Part shown: positions 51,570-60,932 of the stretch, piece after piece
Layout of the letters: every line of letters begins with the position of its first letter
Numbering within the stretch: the stretch's first letter is position 1
NCBI GenBank assembly: GCA_902569615.1
Contig: CACFUX010000001.1
Coordinates: 1 to 64,000 of the forward strand
Source: an uncultured Pelagibacteraceae bacterium
GTDB taxonomy: Bacteria > Pseudomonadota > Alphaproteobacteria > Pelagibacterales > Pelagibacteraceae
Direction: 5' to 3'
Length of the DNA: 64,000 bases
The notes under the pieces: generated by a model
Seen by the model: only the letters and a program-made list of their open reading frames with translations
Databases searched by the model: none
Told to the model about the DNA's origin: nothing
Position numbers and translations under genes: made by a program

Positions 51570-52118
51570 ATGGAAGTAGTTAAATCTCAAAATTCTAAAA
51601 TATTGAAATATATTTTAATAATATTTGCAGGTTCACTTCTCTTAACTATATCTGCGAAAATAAAAATACCTTTTTATCCAGTTCCAATGACGATGCAAAC
51701 TTTCGTTGTACTTTTTTTGGGAATGTCATTTGGATATAAAATTGGCTTAGCAACAGTGAGTTTATATTTGCTAGAAGGACTTTTAGGAATGCCAGTTTTT
51801 TCTAATTCACCAGAAAAAGGAGTAGGAATTATTTATTTTACTGGTCCAACTATGGGATATTTAATTGGTTTTTTATTTGCGACTTCTCTAGCAGGTTATT
51901 TTAATTTTAATGGAAATATTATAATTAATTTTTTTAAATTATTAGTATCTGTCTCTATAATTTATTTTATGGGTATTCTGTGGTTAGGAAGTTTAATCGG
52001 TTGGGATAAACCAATAATTCAGTTGGGAGCAACACCTTTTTTACTAGCGGAATTACTAAAAATTTCTATTTTAGCTTTATTGGCTAAAAAAATTATAAAG
52101 TTAAAAAAATTTATTTAG
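51570..52118 (+). CDS. bioY: Biotin transporter BioY
   Basis: AKIKIPFYPVPMTMQTFVVLFLGMSFGYKIGLATVSLYLLEGLLGMPVF. Confidence 0.94.
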   Translation: MEVVKSQNSKILKYILIIFAGSLLLTISAKIKIPFYPVPMTMQTFVVLFLGMSFGYKIGLATVSLYLLEGLLGMPVFSNSPEKGVGIIYFTGPTMGYLIGFLFATSLAGYFNFNGNIIINFFKLLVSVSIIYFMGILWLGSLIGWDKPIIQLGATPFLLAELLKISILALLAKKIIKLKKFI

Positions 52119-52671
52119 GTGATCTTTTAGAAAGAATTCTTTGTAGAGTTCTTCTATGCATTTTAAGTCTTCTTGCAGTTTCTGAAACATTCCTGTTACA
52201 TAGCTCAAATACACGATGTATATGTTCCCATTTTACTCTATCAGCTGACATTGGATTTTCTGGTGGAGCAGCTTTTTTGTTTGGATCAGCTAATAGTGCT
52301 CTTTCAACATCATCTGCATCAGCTGGTTTTGCCAAGTAATCTATGGCTCCTTCTTTAATTGCCGCAACGGCTGTAGGAATATTTCCATATCCTGTCAACA
52401 TTACTACCCTGCTTTTTGAGTTTGTGCTTTGAATTTGTTTTACAACCTCAAGTCCATTCCCATCGCCCAATCTTAAATCAACAACTGCAAATGCTGGTTT
52501 TTTATTTTGAACACTTTCTAAGCCTTTTTTTACACCCTCTGCTTGAGAAACTTCAAAACCTTTTTTCTCCATGGCTCTTGCCAATCTTTCCCTGAATGGA
52601 TTGTCATCATCAACTATTAGTAGTGATTTATCCTCAAATTCATTGATATTTTTAACATTCTGAGTTCTCAT
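52111..52671 (-). CDS. regA: RegA/ActR/PrrA-type response regulator
   Basis: LLIVDDDNPFRERLARAMEKKGFEV; C-terminal HTH NVSETARRLKMHRRTLQRILSKRSP. Confidence 0.94.
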   Translation of the reverse strand: MRTQNVKNINEFEDKSLLIVDDDNPFRERLARAMEKKGFEVSQAEGVKKGLESVQNKKPAFAVVDLRLGDGNGLEVVKQIQSTNSKSRVVMLTGYGNIPTAVAAIKEGAIDYLAKPADADDVERALLADPNKKAAPPENPMSADRVKWEHIHRVFELCNRNVSETARRLKMHRRTLQRILSKRSPK

Positions 52672-52743
52672 TATAGGCTTTATATGGAAACTATTTTTAT
52701 AATTTCAATAGCATTATTTACTTTACATTGCCGATCATATCCC

Positions 52744-52792
52744 ATAAATGCTGAATTTATAAGATTGCATAGCTAATATGCATCTTTTTTTT
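52744..52792 (+). promoter_or_regulatory. Candidate two-hairpin leader/attenuator before ornithine decarboxylase
   Basis: ATAAAT-GCTGA-ATTTAT (52744-52760), then TGCATA-GCTAA-TATGCA (52766-52782) and a C plus T8 tract (52785-52792); ATG at 52816. Confidence 0.5.
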
Positions 52793-52815
52793 GTTAAATT
52801 TTTTTTAGGGGATAT

Positions 52816-53994
52816 ATGCAAAAATTTAAAACAGTTGAAGAATTGGTTAATCAACTGAAACCGAACGAACCAGTATATTGTATTAGAAAGAAATCTATAC
52901 AATTGGCATCAAAATTTTTTAAAAATAAATTTCCAGGAAAAGTTCTTTACGCAGTAAAAACAAATCCTAATCCAACAGTATTAAAAACAATAGTTGAAAG
53001 TGGAATTGATAACTTTGATGTCGCATCAATTAATGAAATTAAGAATATTAAAAATTTAGATAAATCAGTTAAATGTTCTTACATGCATACCATTAAAAGC
53101 AGAGAAAGTATCAAAGAAGCATACTTTAATTATGGAGTTAGGACTTTTTCACTAGATTCAAAAGACGAGTTGATTAAGATTATAGAAAGTACAAACCACG
53201 CCAAAGATCTTGAATTATTTGTAAGAGTTGCAGTTTCAAACGAACATGCTGAAATAGATTTATCTAAAAAATTTGGAGCTTTACCTTCTGAGGCAGTTGG
53301 ACTGCTGAGATTAACGAAGCAATATGCTAAAAAAATCGGATTAAGTTTTCATGTAGGATCACAGTGTATGCATCCTATATCTTATTCGAAAGGAATTGAA
53401 GAAATTGGCAATATAATAAAAAAGACAAAAATAATGCCAAATTTTATAAATGTTGGAGGTGGATTTCCTACAATTTATCCAGATTTAGTTCCTCAGTCTA
53501 TTGATCTTTATTTTGAAGAAATTAAAAATGCACTCGCAAATTTAAAACTAGAAAAACTACCAGAAATAATCTGTGAACCAGGAAGAGCAATAGTTGCTGA
53601 AAGTGGATCAACAATAGTTAAAGTGAACTTAAGAAAAAAACAAAAACTTTATATAAATGATGGAACTTATGGAACATTATTTGATGCAGGTTTTCCAAAT
53701 ATTGTTTATCCATCTAAATTAATCACAAATGGAAGAATTATTTCAAAAAAACTAACATCTTTTGATTTTTATGGTCCAACTTGTGACAGTATGGATTATA
53801 TGAAAGGCCCATTTATTCTACCAAATAATATTAAAGAAAATGATTATATAGAGCTTGGTCAGCTTGGTGCATATGGTTTAACTTTTAGAACAAATTTTAA
53901 CGGCCTTTATTCAAATGAAATATTTGAAGTCGAAGATAGTCCAATAATGACTATGTATAACAAAGAAATTGAAAAAAAATTTCTTGTTGCTTAA
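52816..53994 (+). CDS. Ornithine decarboxylase (alanine-racemase-fold, PLP-dependent)
   Basis: LYAVKTNPNPTVLKT, FDVASINEI, CEPGRAIVAESG, GPTCDSMDYM. Confidence 0.92.
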   Translation: MQKFKTVEELVNQLKPNEPVYCIRKKSIQLASKFFKNKFPGKVLYAVKTNPNPTVLKTIVESGIDNFDVASINEIKNIKNLDKSVKCSYMHTIKSRESIKEAYFNYGVRTFSLDSKDELIKIIESTNHAKDLELFVRVAVSNEHAEIDLSKKFGALPSEAVGLLRLTKQYAKKIGLSFHVGSQCMHPISYSKGIEEIGNIIKKTKIMPNFINVGGGFPTIYPDLVPQSIDLYFEEIKNALANLKLEKLPEIICEPGRAIVAESGSTIVKVNLRKKQKLYINDGTYGTLFDAGFPNIVYPSKLITNGRIISKKLTSFDFYGPTCDSMDYMKGPFILPNNIKENDYIELGQLGAYGLTFRTNFNGLYSNEIFEVEDSPIMTMYNKEIEKKFLVA

Positions 53995-55038
53995 ATGTCA
54001 AATAAAAAGATTTTAGGTCATAATAGCAAAAAAGACTTTCTTAATTCACCAGTTGAACATATTGACATAACTTCTTTTGATTCAAGAAAAATAATTCAAT
54101 CAATGAAAAAAATGTCTTTTGTATCTAGAGAAACTGCGAATGCAGCTAGTATATTTAATGACATGATTAAAGATAAAGAATGTACAATTTTTTTAACTTT
54201 AGCTGGATCAACTTCTGCGGCAGGATGTATGAATATCTACAGAGATATGATTAAATATAATATGGTTGATGCTATTGTTGCTACTGGAGCTTCTATTATT
54301 GATATGGATTTCTTTGAGGCTCTAGGATTTAAGCATTATCAAGGCTCACAATTTCAGGATGATGGAGAACTAAGAAAAAATTATATTGATAGAATATACG
54401 ATACTTACATAGATGAGGATGAGCTTCAAATGTGTGACAAAACAATATGTGATATAGCTGATAAGCTTGAACCGAGAAGCTATACATCTAGAGAATTTAT
54501 TTTTGAAATAGGAAAGTATTTAAAAGATAATGCAAAAAAGAAAGGTTCATTAATTGAAACTGCATATGATAATAATGTACCTATTTTTTGCCCTGCTTTT
54601 ACTGATTCAAGTGCAGGATTTGGGTTGGTAATGCATCAAGAAAAAAATCCAAAAAAATGTATAACGATTGACAGTATAAGGGAATTTCGAGAATTAACTG
54701 AAATTAAAATTCAATCAAAAGGATCGGGATTATTTATGATCGGTGGAGGAGTTCCAAAAAACTTCATTCAGGATACAGTTATCTGCGCTGAGCTTTTAGG
54801 AAAAGAAGTGGATATGCACAAGTATGCAGTTCAAATAACTGTTGCCGACTCAAGAGATGGCGCTTGCAGTAGTTCTACACTTAAAGAAGCTAGTTCTTGG
54901 GGGAAAGTTGATGTAACCAAAGAACAAATGGTATTTGCAGAAGCAACTAGTGTTCTTCCTTTAATTGCTAGTGATGTTTATCATAATGGCGAATGGAAAA
55001 ATAGAACAAGAAAAAATTTTTCAAAAATATTTGGATAA
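53995..55038 (+). CDS. Deoxyhypusine-synthase-like protein (possible homospermidine/polyamine synthase)
   Basis: LTLAGSTSAAGCMNIYRDMI...VATGASIIDMDF...QITVADSRDGACSSSTLKEASSWGKVD, retaining the SWGK lysine of deoxyhypusine synthases. Confidence 0.87.
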   Translation: MSNKKILGHNSKKDFLNSPVEHIDITSFDSRKIIQSMKKMSFVSRETANAASIFNDMIKDKECTIFLTLAGSTSAAGCMNIYRDMIKYNMVDAIVATGASIIDMDFFEALGFKHYQGSQFQDDGELRKNYIDRIYDTYIDEDELQMCDKTICDIADKLEPRSYTSREFIFEIGKYLKDNAKKKGSLIETAYDNNVPIFCPAFTDSSAGFGLVMHQEKNPKKCITIDSIREFRELTEIKIQSKGSGLFMIGGGVPKNFIQDTVICAELLGKEVDMHKYAVQITVADSRDGACSSSTLKEASSWGKVDVTKEQMVFAEATSVLPLIASDVYHNGEWKNRTRKNFSKIFG

Positions 55039-55039
55039 A

Positions 55040-55918
55040 ATGAATTATTTATCTAATAAACAGGGTTTTCTTGGAATCGATAACAAATTTAAAATTAAAG
55101 AGAAAGCAATAGTTGTTCCGTTTGGTTTAGAAAAAACTGTAAGCTATGGTGGAGGAACCAGAAATGGTCCTAAAGAAATTATTAAAGCTTCACATCAAGT
55201 TGAATTATTTGATGAAGAGTTAAATTGTGAACCCTATAAAAAGATTGGAATTAAAACATTAAAACCTTTTAAAATAGATAAAAATATAAATAAAGCATTA
55301 GATAAAATTTCAAAAATAAATGGGGAAATTTTAAATAAAAAAATTTTTCCATTAACTCTTGGTGGTGAACATTCAATAACACCTGGTTGTATAGCTCCAT
55401 TCACAAAAAGATATAAAAAATTATGCTTGTTGCACTTTGATGCACATGCTGATTTAAGAGAAAGCTACAATGGAGAAAAATTCTCACATGCATCAGCAAT
55501 AAAGAGATGTTTAGATTATAAAAATGTTTCAGTGATATCTTTTGGTATTAGAAATATTTCACAAAGTGAAATGCCTTATTTAAGAAAAAATTCCTCTAGA
55601 ATTAATATTTTTTGGGCAAAAGATAAGAAAAAATGGAATTTAAATAAATTTAAAAAAATGATTAAAAATAAAACAGTATATTTAACTTTTGATGTAGATG
55701 GATTTGACTCAAGTATTATGCCTGCAACTGGAACCCCCGAACCTGGTGGTATTTTTTGGGATGAAACCTTAGAAATAATAAAGATAGCTATAAAAAACTC
55801 AAATATTGTTGGTGCAGATATAAATGAACTGGCACCAATAAAAGGATTTAATTCTTACAACTTTTTAGTTGCTAAACTGGCCTATAAAATTTTATCCTAC
55901 AAGTTTTTATATAAATAA
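55040..55918 (+). CDS. speB: Agmatinase/arginase-family ureohydrolase
   Basis: TLGGEHSITPG, LHFDAHADLRESYNG, SHASAIKR, LTFDVDGFDSSIMPATGTPEPGG. ATG at 55040 (2 nt after the upstream stop) preferred over 54965. Confidence 0.87.
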   Translation: MNYLSNKQGFLGIDNKFKIKEKAIVVPFGLEKTVSYGGGTRNGPKEIIKASHQVELFDEELNCEPYKKIGIKTLKPFKIDKNINKALDKISKINGEILNKKIFPLTLGGEHSITPGCIAPFTKRYKKLCLLHFDAHADLRESYNGEKFSHASAIKRCLDYKNVSVISFGIRNISQSEMPYLRKNSSRINIFWAKDKKKWNLNKFKKMIKNKTVYLTFDVDGFDSSIMPATGTPEPGGIFWDETLEIIKIAIKNSNIVGADINELAPIKGFNSYNFLVAKLAYKILSYKFLYK

Positions 55919-55921
55919 ATA

Positions 55922-56470
55922 TTAAACTGCCTTAACTGTTCCAAGCAATATTCTAAATGGAATTAACATAACTAACGCAACTAGTACTTTAACTGCCAAA
56001 TCTCCTAATGATAGAGTAAACCATGGTATTCCTGTTGCATAAAAAGATATTGAAAAGAATAAAAAAGTATCGACAGTAGAGCCAATCAAAGATGATGTTA
56101 ATGGTGCAATAAACCACTTTTTTTTTCTTAGCTGGTCAAAAATTTGAACATCAAGTAATTGGGCTACTATAAAAGCAGTACCTGAACCAATAGCAACTCT
56201 TATTGAAATTAAATCACCAAAATTAGTAGAAAATAAAATTGTGAAAGTAATTCCAATACTAAATCCTATATATACAATTTTCCTAGCTTTTATTTTTCCA
56301 TATGATCTATTAGCAAGATCTGTGATCAAAAATGCTATTGGATAGCTAAATGCTCCATATGTTAATATTTCATTTAAACCAAAATAATGAACTGGAAATT
56401 GAACTAAATAATTAGATATTAAAACAACTACTCCCATTAAAAATGAAAGTATTAAAAATATACTATTCAT
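55922..56470 (-). CDS. Queuosine precursor transporter (YhhQ/VUT family)
   Basis: GAFSYPIAFLITDLANRSYGKIKARKIVYIGF, SIRVAIGSGTAFIVAQLLDVQIFD. Confidence 0.88.
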   Translation of the reverse strand: MNSIFLILSFLMGVVVLISNYLVQFPVHYFGLNEILTYGAFSYPIAFLITDLANRSYGKIKARKIVYIGFSIGITFTILFSTNFGDLISIRVAIGSGTAFIVAQLLDVQIFDQLRKKKWFIAPLTSSLIGSTVDTFLFFSISFYATGIPWFTLSLGDLAVKVLVALVMLIPFRILLGTVKAV

Positions 56471-56751
56471 TAATTGGATTTAGATGCTAAAGTTTTTTTT
56501 AGTTTTTTTAGTCTAAAAGATAAGTTTTTTGCTTTGGCTAATTTAATAAATTGATCAAAACTTCCTTTTTTATCAACTGATCTTACACCCGCATTTGATA
56601 CTGTTAGTCTTAAACTTTTATTTAGAATTTCACTCTTAAATCTTACTTTTTTTAGATTAGGTAAAAATCTTCTTTTAGTCTTATTGTTAGCATGACTAAC
56701 TTTATGACCTTTAAGAGGAATTTTTCCAGTGAGTTCACATTTTTTAGACAT
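56470..56751 (-). CDS. rpmB: 50S ribosomal protein L28
   Basis: [33 protein letters not shown]. Confidence 0.97.
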   Translation of the reverse strand: MSKKCELTGKIPLKGHKVSHANNKTKRRFLPNLKKVRFKSEILNKSLRLTVSNAGVRSVDKKGSFDQFIKLAKAKNLSFRLKKLKKTLASKSN

Positions 56752-56794
56752 AAAATTTATGATTGTATAGGTGTTATAAAGTTATCAGTCAAGT

Positions 56795-57835
56795 TCAATT
56801 TTTATGACCAACAATATCAGATATATTTTTTACTCCTTCTTTATCTAAAATTTTTATTAATTCTTCACTTATTTTTGAAACTATACCTGGACCTTCATAA
56901 ATCATCCCTGTATAAAGCTGAATTGCACTAGCTCCATTAATTATTTTTTCATAAGCACTTTGACCTGAATCAACTCCTCCTACTCCTATAATTTTTATTT
57001 CTTTTTTTAAAACTTTAAAAAATTTATTAATTAATGAATTAGATTTTTCTTCTAATGGTTTCCCAGACAAACCTCCTTTTTCTAACTTATTTATATTGAT
57101 TAGATTTTGCCTATTTCTATCAGTTGTATTAGAAATTATTATTGCTTTAACGTTATGCTTCAAAAGTAAATCACAAATTATATTAATATTTTTTTCTTCA
57201 ATGTCTGGCGAAATCTTTACAACTATAGGAACTGAAGTTTTTAATATTTTTTTTTCTTGATTAATTGTTCCTAGCAGTTCATCTAGTTCATTTTCGTTAT
57301 GAAAATTTCTTAGATTTTCTGTATTTGGAGAGGAAATATTTATAGTTAAATAGTCTGCTAGTTCACAAAATTTACGAAGTCCAATTAAAAAATCTTCATA
57401 TCTATCTGCAGTATCTTTATTTGGTCCTATATTTATTCCAAATAATCCTTTAGGTATATTAGAAATAATTCTAGATCTAACTTTTTCAGAACCTGAGTTA
57501 TTAAATCCCAGCCTATTTATTAGTGCCTTATCTTCTTCAAGACGAAATATTCTAGGCTTTGGATTCCCATATTGATTAAGTGGGGTGACAGTTCCAACTT
57601 CAACAAACCCAAATCCTAATTTAAATAAAGAATTATATACTTCAGCATCTTTGTCAAAACCAGCTGCTATACCGATTGGGTTTGGAATTGTTTTACCAAA
57701 AATTACTGTTTCAATAGATTTGTTTTTTATTTTATTTTGGGAAATGATATTAAATTTTAAGGCTTTTATTGCAAAATCATGCGCTATTTCGGGATCTAAT
57801 TTAAATATTAATGATCTAATTTTTGAAAACATCAT
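56795..57835 (-). CDS. pyrD: Dihydroorotate dehydrogenase (quinone)
   Basis: NPIGIAAGFDKDAE, FVEVGTVTP, NRLGFNNSG, INISSPNTENLR, GVGGVDSGQSAYEKI. Confidence 0.97.
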   Translation of the reverse strand: MMFSKIRSLIFKLDPEIAHDFAIKALKFNIISQNKIKNKSIETVIFGKTIPNPIGIAAGFDKDAEVYNSLFKLGFGFVEVGTVTPLNQYGNPKPRIFRLEEDKALINRLGFNNSGSEKVRSRIISNIPKGLFGINIGPNKDTADRYEDFLIGLRKFCELADYLTINISSPNTENLRNFHNENELDELLGTINQEKKILKTSVPIVVKISPDIEEKNINIICDLLLKHNVKAIIISNTTDRNRQNLININKLEKGGLSGKPLEEKSNSLINKFFKVLKKEIKIIGVGGVDSGQSAYEKIINGASAIQLYTGMIYEGPGIVSKISEELIKILDKEGVKNISDIVGHKN

Positions 57836-59394
57836 TCAATTTTTTCTTTTATCAATTTTTGAGTTTCTTTAACGCCAAAAAAACTAATAAAAAAACCCAT
57901 TCTTGGTCCATTTTCATCTCCAAATACTACCTCATAAATCAACTTGAACCAATCTCTCAAATTTTCCTTATATCCATTTTCTTTTCCAACTGTATAAATT
58001 TCAGTTTGAATTTCCTCTGGTTGCATATCATCAGAACATTTATCTAAAATCTCAACTAATGCAGTAAGAGCAATTTTTTCTTTACTATTTGGTTTTCTAT
58101 ATTTTTTATTTTTTTTAATTACATCTTTAAAATATTTAATTGCATACTCAATTAGTTTATCAAATATTGGATGATCATTTGTTGTAATATTTTTTTTATA
58201 TTTTTTTACAAATTTCCATAAAAGTTCTTTTGAGTCCGCATTGCTAGCTTCAACCAAGTTAAGAAGCATGGAAAATGTCATAATTATATTTTCTTCTGGA
58301 ATTTTTCCATTATGAACGTGCCAGACAGGATTTAAAAGTTTTTGTAATTCATTTTGATTTTTCCCTTTTTCTATAAAATCTAAATATTCATCAACTGCTT
58401 TGGGGACAATCTCTTTATATAATTTTTTTGCTCTTTTAGGATTTTGATACATAAATAAAGATAAACTTTCAGGGGATGCATATTCTAACCATTGATCGAT
58501 TGTAATTCCATTTCCTTTTGATTTTGATATTTTTTCACCTTTTTCATCTAAAAATAATTCATATGCAAAACCAGATGGATTAGTTTTTCCTAAAATTTTT
58601 ATAATTTTTGTAGATAAGATAGCACTTTCAATTAAATCTTTTCCATACATTTCAAAGTCTATATCTAAAGCATACCATCTCATAGCCCAATCTACTTTCC
58701 ATTGGAGTTTACAATTACCGTCTATGATACTTGTTTCTAATTTTTTTCCAAAGTTATCAAAAATAATTTTTGAATTTTTTTCATCTATTTCTAAAACTGG
58801 AATTTCTAAAACTACGCCAGACTCTGGGCAAATTGGTAAAAATGGTGAGTAAGTTTTTTGTCTTTCTTTACCTAAAGTAGGAATAATAATATTCATAATA
58901 TCTTTATATTTTTTTAAAATTAATTTTAATGATTCATTGAAAAAACCCGATTTATACAATTCAGATGAACTTTTAAATGTATAATTAAATTTAAAATTAT
59001 CTAAAAATTTCTTTAACATTTCATTATTATGCTCTCCAAAGCTATTAAATTTTTTAAAAGGATCTGGAATAATTGTTAAAGGTTTATGTAGATTGTTTTC
59101 TAAAATACTTTTATTTGGAATATTTTCAGGAACTTTCCTTAATCCATCCATATCATCTGAAAATGTAATTATTTCTTTAGGTAGATCTGTTAATTGATTT
59201 AGAGCGTTTACAACCATTGTGGTTCTGGCTACTTCACCAAAAGTTCCGATATGGGGAAGTCCACTCGGGCCATATCCTGTTTGTAAAATTATTTTACCTT
59301 TTTTTTCTATGTATTTTTTTCTTTCTCTAATAATTTTTTTGGCTTCTACAAATGGCCAAGCACTAGTTTTTTCTATGTTAACTTTATCGATCAC
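57832..59394 (-). CDS. lysS: Lysyl-tRNA synthetase, class I
   Basis: GYGPSGLPHIGTFGEVART, KISKSKGNGIT class I signatures; WAMRWYALDIDFEMYGKDL. Confidence 0.95.
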   Translation of the reverse strand: MIDKVNIEKTSAWPFVEAKKIIRERKKYIEKKGKIILQTGYGPSGLPHIGTFGEVARTTMVVNALNQLTDLPKEIITFSDDMDGLRKVPENIPNKSILENNLHKPLTIIPDPFKKFNSFGEHNNEMLKKFLDNFKFNYTFKSSSELYKSGFFNESLKLILKKYKDIMNIIIPTLGKERQKTYSPFLPICPESGVVLEIPVLEIDEKNSKIIFDNFGKKLETSIIDGNCKLQWKVDWAMRWYALDIDFEMYGKDLIESAILSTKIIKILGKTNPSGFAYELFLDEKGEKISKSKGNGITIDQWLEYASPESLSLFMYQNPKRAKKLYKEIVPKAVDEYLDFIEKGKNQNELQKLLNPVWHVHNGKIPEENIIMTFSMLLNLVEASNADSKELLWKFVKKYKKNITTNDHPIFDKLIEYAIKYFKDVIKKNKKYRKPNSKEKIALTALVEILDKCSDDMQPEEIQTEIYTVGKENGYKENLRDWFKLIYEVVFGDENGPRMGFFISFFGVKETQKLIKEKIE

Positions 59395-59483
59395 AATTTA
59401 ATTCAAAATAACTCGTAAATTCATGGTTTTAATAATTCTTATAGAGTTGAAATTTATTTACCATAAAATAATGTCCAATCAAA

Positions 59484-60932
59484 ATGTCGAATTATAAAAC
59501 CGTTTTTTTCACGCTTGGGCTATTACAGGTAATTTTGGGCTTAGCAATGATTATACCCGTAATTATTCAATTTATTTACAATGAATTAGACTCATCTTTT
59601 ATAAGTTCTGGAATAATCACAATTATTTTTGGTGTGTTATTTTCTCTTTCTAATTTAGACCATGATAAAAAACTTAATCTTCCACAAGCATTTTTATTAA
59701 CAGCTTTATCATGGATTAGTATTGCTTTATTTGGATCTTTGCCTTTTATATTTTCAAATTTAAATCTTGGAATAACTGATGCTTTTTTTGAAAGTATGTC
59801 AGGAATTACAACAACTGGATCAACTGTAATAGTAAATCTAGATATCGCTCCAAAAAGTATTTTGTTATGGCGCGCTATACTCCAGTGGCTAGGGGGAATA
59901 GGAATTATTTTAATGGCTATTACTCTAATGCCAATAATGAATGTTGGAGGTATGCAATTATTTAAAATATCAAGTAACGATACAGCTGAAAAAATATTAC
60001 CAAAATCTAAAGAGATAAGTTTAAGATTAATTTCTATATATTCTGTTTTAACTATTTTATGTGCTGTATTTTATAAACTGTTTGGAATGAATTTTTTTGA
60101 TAGTTTAACACATTCAATGACAACTATCGCTACAGGAGGTTTTTCAAATTACAATGAATCTATTGGTCATTTTGATAGTGTTTTAATCGAAACTACATCA
60201 ATGATATTTATTTTATTAGGTAGCATACCTTTTATTGCATATATCAAATTTCTTAATGGTGACAGAAAAATATTATTATCCGATACACAAATAAAAACTT
60301 TTTTTAAAGTAATAATAATTTCAATAATAATTCTATTTATTTATTTAGTATTTTTAAATCAAAGTTTTTTAGAAATTAGCATTAGATCAGTATCTTTTAA
60401 TGTAATTTCGATTTTAACAGGTACTGGATATGTAACAAAAGATTTTGATCAATGGGGGGATTTTCCTTTAATATTCTTTTTAATATTAATGTTCATTGGT
60501 GGATGCGCAGGATCTACAGCATGTGGAATTAAAATTTTTAGAATTCAATTACTTTATCATTTTTTAGCTAAACAACTTAAACAAATAATTTATCCAAGAG
60601 GAATATTTGTAATAAAATATGATAAAAATAATATTGATGATAAATTTATGACTTCAGTAATCTCTTTTATATTTCTTTATATTGTTATTTTTTTCTTTTT
60701 AACTGCAATATTATCCTTAACAGGTTTAGACTTTATTACTTCAATATCAGGTGCTGCAACTTCTATTTCAAACGTAGGTCCAGGATTAGGAGAAATAATA
60801 GGACCTACTGGAAATTTTTCTTCACTTTCTAACCTATCTAAATGGGCATTAAGTCTTGGTATGATATTGGGTAGACTTGAATTATTTGCTATATTAGTTT
60901 TGTTTATTCCATCTTTTTGGAGAAAGTATTAA
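59484..60932 (+). CDS. trkH: Trk-type potassium uptake protein
   Basis: FFESMSGITTTGSTV, WLGGIGIILMAI, TIATGGFSNYNES, FIGGCAGSTACGIK. Confidence 0.94.
   Translation: MSNYKTVFFTLGLLQVILGLAMIIPVIIQFIYNELDSSFISSGIITIIFGVLFSLSNLDHDKKLNLPQAFLLTALSWISIALFGSLPFIFSNLNLGITDAFFESMSGITTTGSTVIVNLDIAPKSILLWRAILQWLGGIGIILMAITLMPIMNVGGMQLFKISSNDTAEKILPKSKEISLRLISIYSVLTILCAVFYKLFGMNFFDSLTHSMTTIATGGFSNYNESIGHFDSVLIETTSMIFILLGSIPFIAYIKFLNGDRKILLSDTQIKTFFKVIIISIIILFIYLVFLNQSFLEISIRSVSFNVISILTGTGYVTKDFDQWGDFPLIFFLILMFIGGCAGSTACGIKIFRIQLLYHFLAKQLKQIIYPRGIFVIKYDKNNIDDKFMTSVISFIFLYIVIFFFLTAILSLTGLDFITSISGAATSISNVGPGLGEIIGPTGNFSSLSNLSKWALSLGMILGRLELFAILVLFIPSFWRKY

Noticed and set aside
54965-55039. Upstream ATG extending the agmatinase-like ORF into the DHS-like gene
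   Set aside because: The extension overlaps the conserved DHS-like C-terminus; the ATG at 55040 directly after the stop is more plausible.
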